DNA from: Maribacter sp. HTCC2170
Lineage (GTDB): Bacteria; Bacteroidota; Bacteroidia; Flavobacteriales; Flavobacteriaceae
DNA length: 64,000 nt
Direction: 5' to 3'
NCBI RefSeq assembly: GCF_000153165.2
Contig: NC_014472.1
Coordinates: forward strand, 1,051,501-1,115,500
The position numbers and the translations under genes are program-made. Shown here in pieces: positions 16,764 to 25,698 of the stretch. How positions within the stretch are numbered: position 1 is the stretch's first letter; each line of letters starts with the position of its first letter. The notes below the pieces were generated by a model, which had not been told where the DNA came from, searched no databases, and saw only the letters and a list, made by a program, of their open reading frames with translations.

Positions 16764-17279
16764 ATGGATATTGCTTTGCTCATTTTTGGGTTCATATTAA
16801 TGTTAATAGGAATATTGGGTAGTTTTCTGCCTGTTTTACCAGGCCCGACTGTTAGTTGGATTGGGCTTTTGCTCTTGTATTTGACAAAAGCAGTTCCTGA
16901 TGATTGGGTGTTTCTGGGAATCACCTTGGCAATCGCACTGACGGTCTTCGCGTTGGATTATATTATTCCCGCAGTGGGCACTAAAAAATTTGGTGGCACT
17001 AAGGCCGGAATGTTAGGTACAACAATTGGATTATTGGTGGCACTATTTTTTCCTATTCTAGGGCCTTTTGGAATCATTATTTGGCCTTTTGTTGGGGCAT
17101 TGGTTGGTGAATTAATGAATAAGGCCGACAAAAAAACAGCTACTAAAGCGGCATTTGGTTCTTTTATTGGGTTCTTAACAGGAACGTTTCTAAAATTTAT
17201 GGTGACCATAGTCTTTTTAGGCCTGTTTATCTCCAAGGCCTGGGATTATAAGGGAGTATTGTTCCCTTATTTTAACTAA
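16764..17279 (+). CDS. DUF456-family integral membrane protein
   Basis: A 171-residue protein with about five hydrophobic helices and the glycine-rich repeats of DUF456: FLPVLPGPTVSWIGLL, then GGTKAGMLGTTIGLLVALFFPILGPFG and AAFGSFIGFLTGTFLKF. These small-residue helices resemble glycine-zipper packing. Its function is not established. It is monocistronic on the plus strand, divergent from the BlaI operon and convergent with the LysR gene, whose stop lies 10 bp beyond. Confidence 0.8.
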   Translation: MDIALLIFGFILMLIGILGSFLPVLPGPTVSWIGLLLLYLTKAVPDDWVFLGITLAIALTVFALDYIIPAVGTKKFGGTKAGMLGTTIGLLVALFFPILGPFGIIIWPFVGALVGELMNKADKKTATKAAFGSFIGFLTGTFLKFMVTIVFLGLFISKAWDYKGVLFPYFN

Positions 17280-17289
17280 CAGGTCTGCG

Positions 17290-18180
17290 TTATTTTCCAG
17301 GCAAAAGCAAATCTATACAATGTTGCAAGGCGGGGTTTCGATTATCTGTTTTCCAAATAACCGACAATACAGCCCACTGTGGAATTCGCTTAAGTTCAAT
17401 AAACTTAACATCTAACTGAAATCCATATTGTAAAGAAGTTGGCACTATTGCGATTCCCATTTTGTTTTCAACCAGCTTAAAAATCGTTTGTGCGTGTACA
17501 GATTTATGAGAAATCTTTGGGGTAAAACCCGCATCTTCACAAATACTCATTACCGTATCATAATACAATGGACTATAGTCCTGTGAGAAAAGGATGAAAC
17601 TTTCATCTGAAAGTTGATGAATCCCCTTAAATGATTTATTGGTGAGTAGGTGATTTTTTGGCAATACCACGGAAAAAGTATCTTTAAAAACGGGTTGTAA
17701 TTCCAACCCTTTTGGTACTCTTGCCAAACGCACAAAACCAACATCCAATTTGTCTTTTAATACTGCATTTACTTGGGCGCTGTTCGATAATTCTTCCAAG
17801 TTCGTTTGTATGCCATCAAAGTTCTTCTTCAATTCGACCAAAAGGTCTGGAATTACATTTTGCATGGCAGAACCCAAAAAACCAATTCGTATTTCACCAA
17901 GACTTCCTTCGCCAATAAGTTTTAATTGCTTTTTGGTCACTTCCAAATGGTTTAAAATGAATTCTAGCTCCGATTTTAAGTATTCCCCAGCCGGAGTAAG
18001 CGAAACCTTTTTTTTATTCCTGACAAACAGATTGGTATCTAAAATCTCTTCCATTTGTTTAATCTGCCTACTCAATCCTGGCTGTGAAATAAAGAGCTTC
18101 TCTGCCGCCTTTCTGAAATGCAATTCTTCAGCTACTGCCAAAAAATAATTAAAATGTCGTAATTCCAATTGATAACCCAT
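17290..18180 (-). CDS. LysR-family transcriptional regulator (probable hut regulator)
   Basis: A 296-residue protein if started at the ATG at 18180 (MGYQLELRHFNYFLAVAEELHF), the normal LysR opening. An in-frame ATG at 18231 would add 17 unusual residues. The helix-turn-helix is HFRKAAEKLFISQPGLSRQIKQMEE (about 19-43), followed by a periplasmic-binding-like effector domain of the CatR/CbbR/BenM type (GEIRIGFLGSAMQNVIPDLL). It is transcribed divergently from hutH with a 78-bp gap containing a LysR-type dyad. The inducer is probably urocanate or another histidine-pathway intermediate; this is inference. Confidence 0.88.
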   Translation of the reverse strand: MGYQLELRHFNYFLAVAEELHFRKAAEKLFISQPGLSRQIKQMEEILDTNLFVRNKKKVSLTPAGEYLKSELEFILNHLEVTKKQLKLIGEGSLGEIRIGFLGSAMQNVIPDLLVELKKNFDGIQTNLEELSNSAQVNAVLKDKLDVGFVRLARVPKGLELQPVFKDTFSVVLPKNHLLTNKSFKGIHQLSDESFILFSQDYSPLYYDTVMSICEDAGFTPKISHKSVHAQTIFKLVENKMGIAIVPTSLQYGFQLDVKFIELKRIPQWAVLSVIWKTDNRNPALQHCIDLLLPGK

Positions 18181-18207
18181 GGTTATTGATTGTTGATTTA
18201 ATTGGTA

Positions 18208-18221
18208 TTGGTAATTATCAA
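18208..18221. promoter_or_regulatory. Candidate LysR operator in the lysR-hutH intergenic region
   Basis: TTGGTAATTATCAA, a 14-bp inverted repeat with one mismatched pair, which fits the T-N11-A LysR-box pattern. It lies 28 bp from the LysR ATG and 38 bp from the hutH ATG. A TAAATTTA minus-7-like box for hutH follows at 18232-18239. Confidence 0.5.
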
Positions 18222-18258
18222 ACTTATGCATTAAATTTATTTCACAAAAACATTTTCA

Positions 18259-19839
18259 ATGATTTCAGTGCCTAAAACATTCAAGTTCGGTGAAGATTGG
18301 CTTACCTCAAGTACGGCGGTTGCCTTAGCAAATGGCAAAACCAGCATTGAACTTTCCGAATCTTCAAGAAAAAAAGTTAGGGCAAGCTGCCAAGTTGTAC
18401 ACAACATTGTTGAGCAGGGGCATCCGGTTTATGGAATAAACACAGGTTTTGGGCCACTCTGTACAACCAAGATTTCAAAAGAAGAGACACAAATACTCCA
18501 GTCTAATATTTTACAAAGCCATAGTGTGGGGGTAGGAAAACCTATTGCCAAGGAAATCGCCAAACTAATGCTCATCTTGAAATTACACTCTTTGGCAAAA
18601 GGCTTTTCTGGTATTTCTGAAGCAACCTTAGACCGCATTATTTGGCATATTGAGAATAACGCGATACCTGTGGTGCCATCTCAAGGTTCTGTTGGAGCCT
18701 CCGGTGATTTGGCTCCTTTATCACATTTGTTTTTACCTTTAATTGGACTGGGGAAAGTAGAATTTCAGGGAGAAATAATCAATGCTGCCGAATTATTCAA
18801 AAAAACTGGACTCACGCCTCTTGAACTAGGTCCTAAAGAAGGTTTGGCGCTTATAAACGGTACTCAGTTTATTGCAGCCCACGCAGTAAAAGTGGTAGAG
18901 AAATTACACTATTGCCTTTCACAAGCAGATATTATAGGCGCAATGATGATTGAAGGACTGCAAGGATCAATTAAGCCATTTTACAATGAACTGCATGCCT
19001 TACGACCCTTTAAAGGAAATATACACGTTGCCAAACGGATTAAAAGACTATTGAAAGGTTCACAAATAATGGAAGATCATGCCGATTGTGAACGTGTTCA
19101 AGACCCTTATTCCCTGCGCTGTATGCCCCAAGTGCATGGAGCTTCACGTAATGCATGGCTACATTTGAAAGAATTGTTGGAAGTTGAACTGAATTCAGTA
19201 ACCGACAATCCAATTATCATTGATGAAGATTTGACCATTAGTGGTGGCAGTTTTCATGGACAACCCTTGGCAATGGCATTGGATTATGCTTGTTTGGCCG
19301 CTTCTGAAGTCGGCAATATTTCTGACCGAAGAATTTATTTGGCACTAGAGGGGAATAGCCCTGGTGTACCTAAACTCCTGATGGAAGATACCGGAATCAA
19401 TTCCGGCTATATGATTCTTCAATATACGACGGCGGCATTAGCCAGTGAGAACAAAGGGCTTTGTTTTCCGTCAAGTGCTGACAGCATTCCCACTTCTTTG
19501 GGTCAGGAAGACCATGTGAGTATGGGTTCTATTGGAGGTCGCAAAGCTTTGCAGGTAATTGAAAATGTAGAGAAAATACTGGCTATTGAATTGTTAACCG
19601 CTTCTCAGGCATTTGAGTTCAGAAAACCCATGAAATCGGGACTTCTTTTAGATGAAGTTCATAAAGTAGTTAGAACAAAAGTCGCTTTTGCCGATAAAGA
19701 CAGGGTATTCGCTAATGATATCGAGATTGGCATAGAAATGATTCGCAACAGAACCATTATCAATGTCATCAATAAAACCAAGAAAGAAAAAAAGATATCA
19801 TTCAAAACGCCCTACTCAAACGAATTTGAAGTATTTTAA
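18259..19839 (+). CDS. hutH: Histidine ammonia-lyase
   Basis: A 526-residue enzyme that removes ammonia from L-histidine to give trans-urocanate, the first step of histidine degradation. The MIO cofactor-forming triad Ala147-Ser148-Gly149 is seen in GSVGASGDLAPLSH. Other active-site signatures are the YGINTGFG tyrosine loop (about 58-65), NGTQ (about 199) and QEDHVSMGS (about 418). It is slightly longer than the usual 505-510 residues. It heads the hutH-hutI-hutU run and is divergent from a LysR regulator. Confidence 0.95.
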   Translation: MISVPKTFKFGEDWLTSSTAVALANGKTSIELSESSRKKVRASCQVVHNIVEQGHPVYGINTGFGPLCTTKISKEETQILQSNILQSHSVGVGKPIAKEIAKLMLILKLHSLAKGFSGISEATLDRIIWHIENNAIPVVPSQGSVGASGDLAPLSHLFLPLIGLGKVEFQGEIINAAELFKKTGLTPLELGPKEGLALINGTQFIAAHAVKVVEKLHYCLSQADIIGAMMIEGLQGSIKPFYNELHALRPFKGNIHVAKRIKRLLKGSQIMEDHADCERVQDPYSLRCMPQVHGASRNAWLHLKELLEVELNSVTDNPIIIDEDLTISGGSFHGQPLAMALDYACLAASEVGNISDRRIYLALEGNSPGVPKLLMEDTGINSGYMILQYTTAALASENKGLCFPSSADSIPTSLGQEDHVSMGSIGGRKALQVIENVEKILAIELLTASQAFEFRKPMKSGLLLDEVHKVVRTKVAFADKDRVFANDIEIGIEMIRNRTIINVINKTKKEKKISFKTPYSNEFEVF

Positions 19840-19901
19840 AACTAAATTTTTTCGCTATTTTCTCCTAAGAGGAAAATCATCTCATAATTAAGTCAATTAG
19901 C

Positions 19902-21149
19902 ATGAAACTAATAGGTCCTTTTAAACAAATAATTCCCATGACCGGCCTTTCACTGAAAGGTGCAATCAAAGATTCACAATTAACAATTATAAAAGATGGT
20001 GGGATTTTAGTCCAAGACGGTCATATACATTCAATTGGCACCTATGAAGAATTGCTGCGATCAGCTGAATTACATAATGTTGAAATACATAAACTTAATG
20101 GAGACCACACCTGCTTACCTGGTTTTGTAGATGCACATACCCATATTTGTTTTGGCGGATCTAGGGCCAATGATTATGCCATGCGAAATTCAGGTAAAAC
20201 TTATCTAGAAATATCAAAAGCTGGTGGCGGAATTTGGGATACAGTTACCCAAACAAGAAAGGCTACAAAGGAAGAATTAATTAAGGGCATAGTTAAGAGA
20301 GCCAAAAGACACTTATCTAACGGAGTGACAACTATTGAAGTTAAGAGCGGTTACGGACTTTCCATTCCCGAAGAGCTAAAAATGCTTTACGCGATTAAAG
20401 AAGCCAATGCATCACTTTCTACAGATTTGATCAGTACGTGTTTAGCGGCTCATATGTTCCCCAAGGATTACGAAGGAAGTCCATCGGACTATTTAGCAGA
20501 AATGGCTTCTGAACTACTTCCAAAATTAAAGACTGAAAATTTAGCCACTAGAGTAGATGCTTTTATCGAAGAAGGAGCCTTCACTGCTGAATTAATTGAG
20601 CCCTATTTTAAAAAAGCACATGAATTAGGGTTTGATATTACGGTTCATGCTGATCAATTTTCTACTGGAGGGAGTAAAGTTGCGGTAAATTTCATGGCAA
20701 TAAGTGCCGACCACTTGGAAGCAAGTACGAATGCTGAAATTTCATTATTGGCAAAAAGTGATGTCATTTCAATAGCCTTACCTGGTGCATCTTTAGGCCT
20801 TGGCTGTGCTTTTACTCCTGCCCGAAAAATACTTGATCAAGGTGGAGCATTGGCCATTGCAAGTGACCACAACCCTGGTTCTGCACCAATGGGAGACTTA
20901 TTGACCCAAGCTGCAATTTTAGGAACGTTCCAAAAATTGAGTAATGCAGAGGTATTAGCTGGAATAACTTTTCGGGCGGCAGCAGTCTTAAATCTAAAGG
21001 AAAGAGGGCAATTGAACCCTGGTTTTTTAGCCGATCTAAGTATTTTCCACACAAACGACTATAAAGAAATATTATACAATCAGGGTAATTTTAAACCGTG
21101 CATGGTTTGGAAAAAAGGAGAACTGGTATATAACAAACATAAGCACTAA
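19902..21149 (+). CDS. hutI: Imidazolonepropionase
   Basis: A 415-residue amidohydrolase converting 4-imidazolone-5-propionate to N-formimidoyl-L-glutamate, the third step of the Hut pathway. It has the metal-binding DAHTHICFGGSRANDY (about 75-90), the EVKSGYGLS segment, the HADQFS motif (about 248) and the ASDHNPGSAP loop (about 325). The length fits the family. It lies 62 bp after hutH and 6 bp before hutU, so they should be co-transcribed. Confidence 0.95.
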   Translation: MKLIGPFKQIIPMTGLSLKGAIKDSQLTIIKDGGILVQDGHIHSIGTYEELLRSAELHNVEIHKLNGDHTCLPGFVDAHTHICFGGSRANDYAMRNSGKTYLEISKAGGGIWDTVTQTRKATKEELIKGIVKRAKRHLSNGVTTIEVKSGYGLSIPEELKMLYAIKEANASLSTDLISTCLAAHMFPKDYEGSPSDYLAEMASELLPKLKTENLATRVDAFIEEGAFTAELIEPYFKKAHELGFDITVHADQFSTGGSKVAVNFMAISADHLEASTNAEISLLAKSDVISIALPGASLGLGCAFTPARKILDQGGALAIASDHNPGSAPMGDLLTQAAILGTFQKLSNAEVLAGITFRAAAVLNLKERGQLNPGFLADLSIFHTNDYKEILYNQGNFKPCMVWKKGELVYNKHKH

Positions 21150-21155
21150 ATCCAG

Positions 21156-23174
21156 ATGCAAACAAATAGTGAAATGAATTTCAAATCCCAAATTCTTCAA
21201 GGTATTCCAAATGAACTTCCTCCAAAAAGGGAGCGTTCCGTATCTGTTAGCCATGCCCCCAACCGAAAGGACATTCTTTCTTTGGAAGAAAAAAAATTGG
21301 CCATTCGCAATGCCTTAAGATATTTCCCAAAACAATGGCATTCAGAGCTAGCTAAAGAGTTTGCACAAGAACTTAAAGATTACGGCCGAATTTATATGTA
21401 CAGATTCAATCCCGAATATGATATATATGCCAGGCCTATTGATGCGTATCCTGCGAAAACTCCTCAAGCGTCAAGTATCATGTTGATGATCCAAAATAAT
21501 TTGGACCCGGCAGTTGCACAACATCCCGAGGAATTGATTACCTATGGAGGTAACGGAGCGGTTTTCCAGAACTGGGCCCAGTACCTGTTGACCATGAAAT
21601 ATTTGGGAACTATGACCGAGGAGCAGACCTTGCATATTTATTCTGGTCATCCAATGGGACTTTTTCCTTCTTCAAAAGAAGCTCCAAGAGTTGTAGTCAC
21701 TAATGGGATGATGATTCCTAATTATTCACAACCTGATGATTGGGAAAAATACAATGCCTTAGGAGTCACCCAATACGGTCAAATGACTGCAGGTTCCTAT
21801 ATGTATATTGGACCACAAGGTATTGTTCATGGCACAACCATAACAGCCATGAATGCTTTCAGAAAAGTATTGAAGCAGGATGAAACACCGAAAGGTAAAA
21901 TATTCCTAACCTCAGGATTGGGAGGAATGAGCGGTGCACAACCCAAGGCTGGAAACATTGCTGGTTGCATTACTATTTGCGCAGAAGTGAATCTAGTTGC
22001 AGCAAAAAAAAGACATGAACAAGGATGGGTCGATGAATTAATCACCAGCATTGATGAATTAGTATCGAGAACCAACCGAGCTGTTCAAAACAATGAAGTT
22101 GTTTCTTTAGCTTATGTGGGTAATATTGTGGAGGTCTGGGAACGCTTTGATACTGAAAATATATTCATTCATCTGGGCTCTGATCAAACGTCATTACACA
22201 ATCCTTGGGCAGGTGGATATTATCCTGTTGGATTGGATTTTGAAGAATCAAATGATTTAATGGGCAATGACCCCAAAGCTTTCAAGGAAAAGGTTCAAGA
22301 ATCATTGCGCAGACAAGTAAATTCCATTAACAAGCACACTGCCAAAGGAACATATTTTTTTGATTACGGTAATGCCTTTCTTTTAGAATCATCAAGGGCG
22401 GGGGCTGATGTAATGGCAAAGAATAATATCGACTTTAAATACCCTTCTTACGTTCAAGATATTTTAGGGCCAATGTGTTTCGACTATGGTTTCGGACCTT
22501 TTCGTTGGGTGTGCACATCGGGGAAGTCAGAGGATTTACAAAAGACCGATGCTATTGCTCTCGAAGTAATGAAGGAGATAAAGAAGGAAGCCCCAGAAGA
22601 AATTCAACAACAAATGCAGGACAACATCACCTGGATTCAGGAAGCAGAACAAAATAAATTAGTCGTTGGGTCGCAAGCAAGAATATTATACGCAGATGCC
22701 GAAGGAAGATCTAAAATAGCGGAAGCCTTTAATCAAGCAGTCAAAAAGGGTGGAATTACGGCTCCGGTAGTTCTTGGGCGCGACCATCATGATGTTAGTG
22801 GCACTGACTCACCCTTTAGGGAGACCAGTAATATATATGATGGCAGCAAGTTCACTGCCGATATGGCCATACACAATGTGATAGGTGATAGTTTTCGCGG
22901 TGCCACATGGGTATCCATTCACAATGGCGGAGGTGTTGGCTGGGGAGAAGTCATAAATGGCGGATTTGGTATGGTTCTAGATGGCTCAGCAGAGGCTTCA
23001 AAGCGATTGAAAAATATGCTTTTTTATGATGTGAACAATGGCATTTCACGAAGAAGTTGGGCAAGAAACAATGAGTCAATATTTGCCATAAAACGCGAAA
23101 TGGAACGAACTCCTGAATTATCGGTTACATTACCTAATATAGTTGAAGATGGACTGCTAGAAGATTTGTTCTAA
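21156..23174 (+). CDS. hutU: Urocanate hydratase, long form
   Basis: A 672-residue NAD-dependent enzyme that converts urocanate to imidazolonepropionate. Diagnostic segments are YGGNGAVFQNWAQYL, SGHPMGLFPS, GLGGMSGAQPKAGN and the Cys-containing GPMCFDYGFGPFRWVC (active-site region). It is about 110-120 residues longer than the 550-560-residue proteobacterial enzyme and resembles the long eukaryote-like subfamily found in Bacteroidetes. The 3' end overlaps the convergent TIM-barrel gene by 4 bp. ATG at 21156 or the second Met (21174) are both possible starts. Confidence 0.93.
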   Translation: MQTNSEMNFKSQILQGIPNELPPKRERSVSVSHAPNRKDILSLEEKKLAIRNALRYFPKQWHSELAKEFAQELKDYGRIYMYRFNPEYDIYARPIDAYPAKTPQASSIMLMIQNNLDPAVAQHPEELITYGGNGAVFQNWAQYLLTMKYLGTMTEEQTLHIYSGHPMGLFPSSKEAPRVVVTNGMMIPNYSQPDDWEKYNALGVTQYGQMTAGSYMYIGPQGIVHGTTITAMNAFRKVLKQDETPKGKIFLTSGLGGMSGAQPKAGNIAGCITICAEVNLVAAKKRHEQGWVDELITSIDELVSRTNRAVQNNEVVSLAYVGNIVEVWERFDTENIFIHLGSDQTSLHNPWAGGYYPVGLDFEESNDLMGNDPKAFKEKVQESLRRQVNSINKHTAKGTYFFDYGNAFLLESSRAGADVMAKNNIDFKYPSYVQDILGPMCFDYGFGPFRWVCTSGKSEDLQKTDAIALEVMKEIKKEAPEEIQQQMQDNITWIQEAEQNKLVVGSQARILYADAEGRSKIAEAFNQAVKKGGITAPVVLGRDHHDVSGTDSPFRETSNIYDGSKFTADMAIHNVIGDSFRGATWVSIHNGGGVGWGEVINGGFGMVLDGSAEASKRLKNMLFYDVNNGISRRSWARNNESIFAIKREMERTPELSVTLPNIVEDGLLEDLF

Positions 23175-24004
23175 ATAGACTCCCGTTCTTTTGCCTCCCA
23201 GGCTTCAAGAATTTCCTTTTTTATGAATTGATTAATCTCCCATTGATTTTCTAAAGGAATTGTAGTGTCTTTGTGATATAAACTATATGGGTGTGGACCA
23301 TATTCCGGTGTTATGGTAATAGATGAACTTCTATTGTTTTTAGCATTTTGAAGCATTGCAACCCACCACTTTTTGAACTGATCAAGTTCAAGAGTATAAT
23401 TACTATCCCTTGGATCTATTACCTGTGCACTCTGCGAAGACCCTACCCTAGCATGAATATGATGTGTATGGGCAATAGCTTTTTTGACCGCTTCTTCTTG
23501 ATTTTCCAATAACGTTTCAGCTACGCAGCACCAATGCGAAAAATCAGCAGTGAGTTTAAGAAACGGCAACTCCTTTAAATAAGCATGGCAAGAATGGGCT
23601 GCAAAAGAAAACCTTGAGCGATGTGTTTCATGGGTTATTTTCACTCCAACTTCGTCTTCTATTTTCCCTGCTATAATAAGCAGTTCCTTATTCTGTTCAA
23701 AGGAGAAAAAATCCATTCCTGTGTGCGAATTAATAAGAAGTGGACTTGCTTCGGCCAAATTATATAAATGTGTTCGGTACTTTTCTTTATGGGCTTTAAA
23801 GCCTATTTCCTTAGTTTCCCAATGTTGTCCAATGAATTTTAAATCAAAGTCCTTGAGTAGGTCTAGTATTTTATTTCTTGCCTTTTTCTCCAAGGGCAAA
23901 TCTATTTCAATACCATCATAACCATTCTTTTTCACCAAATCTAAAAAAATGGGCCATTCGATATCTGTACTTCCCCAACGAGGGTATATAAATTTTATTT
24001 GCAC
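23171..24004 (-). CDS. Sugar phosphate isomerase/epimerase-like TIM-barrel protein
   Basis: A 277-residue protein of the AP-endonuclease-2-like TIM-barrel family. The expected metal-binding acidic and His residues are present: GYDGIEIDLP, QHWETK, INSHTGMDFFS, ITHETHRSRFSF, TADFSHWC, HIHARVGSSQ and TPEYGPHPY. It overlaps the hutU stop tail to tail by 4 bp and lies 8 bp after the PhyH dioxygenase gene on the same strand, so the two form a small operon. The substrate is not predictable. Its insertion between hutHIU and hutG does not by itself make it a histidine-pathway enzyme. Confidence 0.8.
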   Translation of the reverse strand: MQIKFIYPRWGSTDIEWPIFLDLVKKNGYDGIEIDLPLEKKARNKILDLLKDFDLKFIGQHWETKEIGFKAHKEKYRTHLYNLAEASPLLINSHTGMDFFSFEQNKELLIIAGKIEDEVGVKITHETHRSRFSFAAHSCHAYLKELPFLKLTADFSHWCCVAETLLENQEEAVKKAIAHTHHIHARVGSSQSAQVIDPRDSNYTLELDQFKKWWVAMLQNAKNNRSSSITITPEYGPHPYSLYHKDTTIPLENQWEINQFIKKEILEAWEAKERESI

Positions 24005-24012
24005 TTATTTCT

Positions 24013-24753
24013 TTATTTCTGTCTAACTTTTCTCGCTCCTGTATGGTCGATTCCTTGCTTGCGCTCCAAAGCAATCATTTCTTCAGGCCTAAAATTAAGG
24101 ATTAAAGCTCTTCTTTGATTCTTAGTTGTATTCCCTTTACTGAAATGCAATGTAAATCCATCATGAAATGAACATCCACCCATATTTAAAGGGACGCAAA
24201 TTGCATTATTTTCTGAAGGCTCACAATACAATGCACCACCATTTGGTAATGCCTTATGTGGCAAGATGGTTAAATCCTTTTCTTTAGGTACAAACCACAT
24301 ACAACCATTCTCCTCGCAAACATCATCTAAAGCAATCCAACAACTAACAGATCTTTTATCCGGCAATTCAATCCAATAGGCCGCATCTTGATGCCATGGA
24401 GTTTGTGTATCTGTAAATGGCGCTTTATTGATCAACATATCAAAATCCAATTCCATGTCTTGCCCTAATAACTCTTTTGCATATTTAGTGGCCACCTCAT
24501 AAGCCTTACTATTCAACAAATCTGGCTCTAAAATACTCGGCCTCATTATCTGAGTGATTTTTTCAACCGTCGCTCCTTGCGTATTACCGCCTGATAAATC
24601 ACTCCTCAAACCAGTGGTACGTTCCTTGTCTCCTAACAACATATCATATATTGTTCTTAACCTTTCAACTTCTGTAACTGGAATCAGTTGCTCTAAATAT
24701 GCAAAACCATCTCTTACAAACTTATTTTTCATGGATTTCATTTTTTGTTTCAC
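24013..24753 (-). CDS. Phytanoyl-CoA dioxygenase (PhyH) family protein
   Basis: A protein of up to 246 residues from the Fe(II)/2-oxoglutarate-dependent PhyH family. The facial triad is visible: His and Asp in TPWHQDAAYW (about 122-125) and the distal His in SFHDGFTLHFSKGN (about 195-203), followed by the oxoglutarate-binding Arg in RRALILNFRP. Three Met codons occur within the first eight residues; the third (MKNKFVRDGFAYLEQLI, 24732) looks most like homologues. It is co-transcribed with the isomerase-like gene and divergent from an AraC regulator 68 bp away. The substrate is unknown. Confidence 0.82.
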   Translation of the reverse strand: MKQKMKSMKNKFVRDGFAYLEQLIPVTEVERLRTIYDMLLGDKERTTGLRSDLSGGNTQGATVEKITQIMRPSILEPDLLNSKAYEVATKYAKELLGQDMELDFDMLINKAPFTDTQTPWHQDAAYWIELPDKRSVSCWIALDDVCEENGCMWFVPKEKDLTILPHKALPNGGALYCEPSENNAICVPLNMGGCSFHDGFTLHFSKGNTTKNQRRALILNFRPEEMIALERKQGIDHTGARKVRQK

Positions 24754-24821
24754 AAGTATAAGACCATTTCAACTCCAAAATCTTTCAAATTTGTTGTACC
24801 TTACTTTTTTATACAAATACA

Positions 24822-25688
24822 ATGCATAAGCAAACAAATGAGCGAATAGTTTTTAAACTGGATGAACTTGGTATTCCTAGGTGTCTTCAATTTGGGCATT
24901 ATAAATATAACCATGTGAAGCCTGCCTTAAAAAACCATGTTCATCCTAAAATCATTGAAATTTGTTATTTTCTTAAAGGTGTTCAATGCTACCAAATTGG
25001 TCAGAAAATCTTCGAACTAAAAGGCAATGACATTTTAATAATCGCACCAGACACCTTACACAGCACAGGAATGTATCCTGAAGATAAGGGTGAGCTATAT
25101 TGGATTCAGGTGTCATTAGAACAAAAAAAGGGAGCACTTTGTTATCTGCCTGAGAACCAATCAGACTTTTTACTTCAAAAACTAAGCGGTAGTGCCCATT
25201 CTATATTCAAAGGGTCCTTTAAACTAAAGTCAATATTAATGCGATTGGAAAAGGAGCTGTTCAAACCCAAAGATATAATGACAGAATTGAATACGAATCA
25301 GCTTATTCTTCAATTATTGCTCGAAACCCAAGCCGCTTCAGAAAACAAACAGGAACCCGCCCCCAAATATCGACTACAGCAAATCGACAGTTTTATAAAT
25401 GACCAAATGGAAAGACCAATATTTGTAGATGAATTAGCATCCTTGATTAACTTATCGGTTCCTTATTTTAAGGCTTGGTTCAAAAAGCAGCAAGGTTTAC
25501 CTCCCAAAGAATATATTAACCGTTTGAAAATAGAAAGAGCTAAAGCGGATCTTTTAATTAAACCCTCAATCACCCAAGTTGCTTTTGACCTTGGTTATGG
25601 CTCATCTCAATATTTTTCCACCTCTTTTAAAAAGTATACGGGTATTACGCCAAAATCATATATTGCAATAACAAAACAATTAAATTGA
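24822..25688 (+). CDS. AraC-family transcriptional regulator
   Basis: A 288-residue protein with an N-terminal cupin-type effector domain (HVHPKIIEICYFLKG, GNDILIIAPDTLHSTG) and two C-terminal helix-turn-helix motifs (FVDELASLINLSVPYFKAWFKKQQG and ITQVAFDLGYGSSQYFSTSFKKYTG). The domain order is that of sugar- or small-ligand-responsive AraC activators. It is divergent from the PhyH/isomerase pair and 10 bp upstream of hutG on its own strand, so it probably controls the divergent pair and may be read through into hutG. Confidence 0.9.
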   Translation: MHKQTNERIVFKLDELGIPRCLQFGHYKYNHVKPALKNHVHPKIIEICYFLKGVQCYQIGQKIFELKGNDILIIAPDTLHSTGMYPEDKGELYWIQVSLEQKKGALCYLPENQSDFLLQKLSGSAHSIFKGSFKLKSILMRLEKELFKPKDIMTELNTNQLILQLLLETQAASENKQEPAPKYRLQQIDSFINDQMERPIFVDELASLINLSVPYFKAWFKKQQGLPPKEYINRLKIERAKADLLIKPSITQVAFDLGYGSSQYFSTSFKKYTGITPKSYIAITKQLN

Positions 25689-25698
25689 ACAACAACAC

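Noticed and set aside
17750-18148. Open frame on the plus strand opposite the LysR gene
   Set aside because: Shadow of a clear LysR gene; no domain pattern and no spacing to neighbours.
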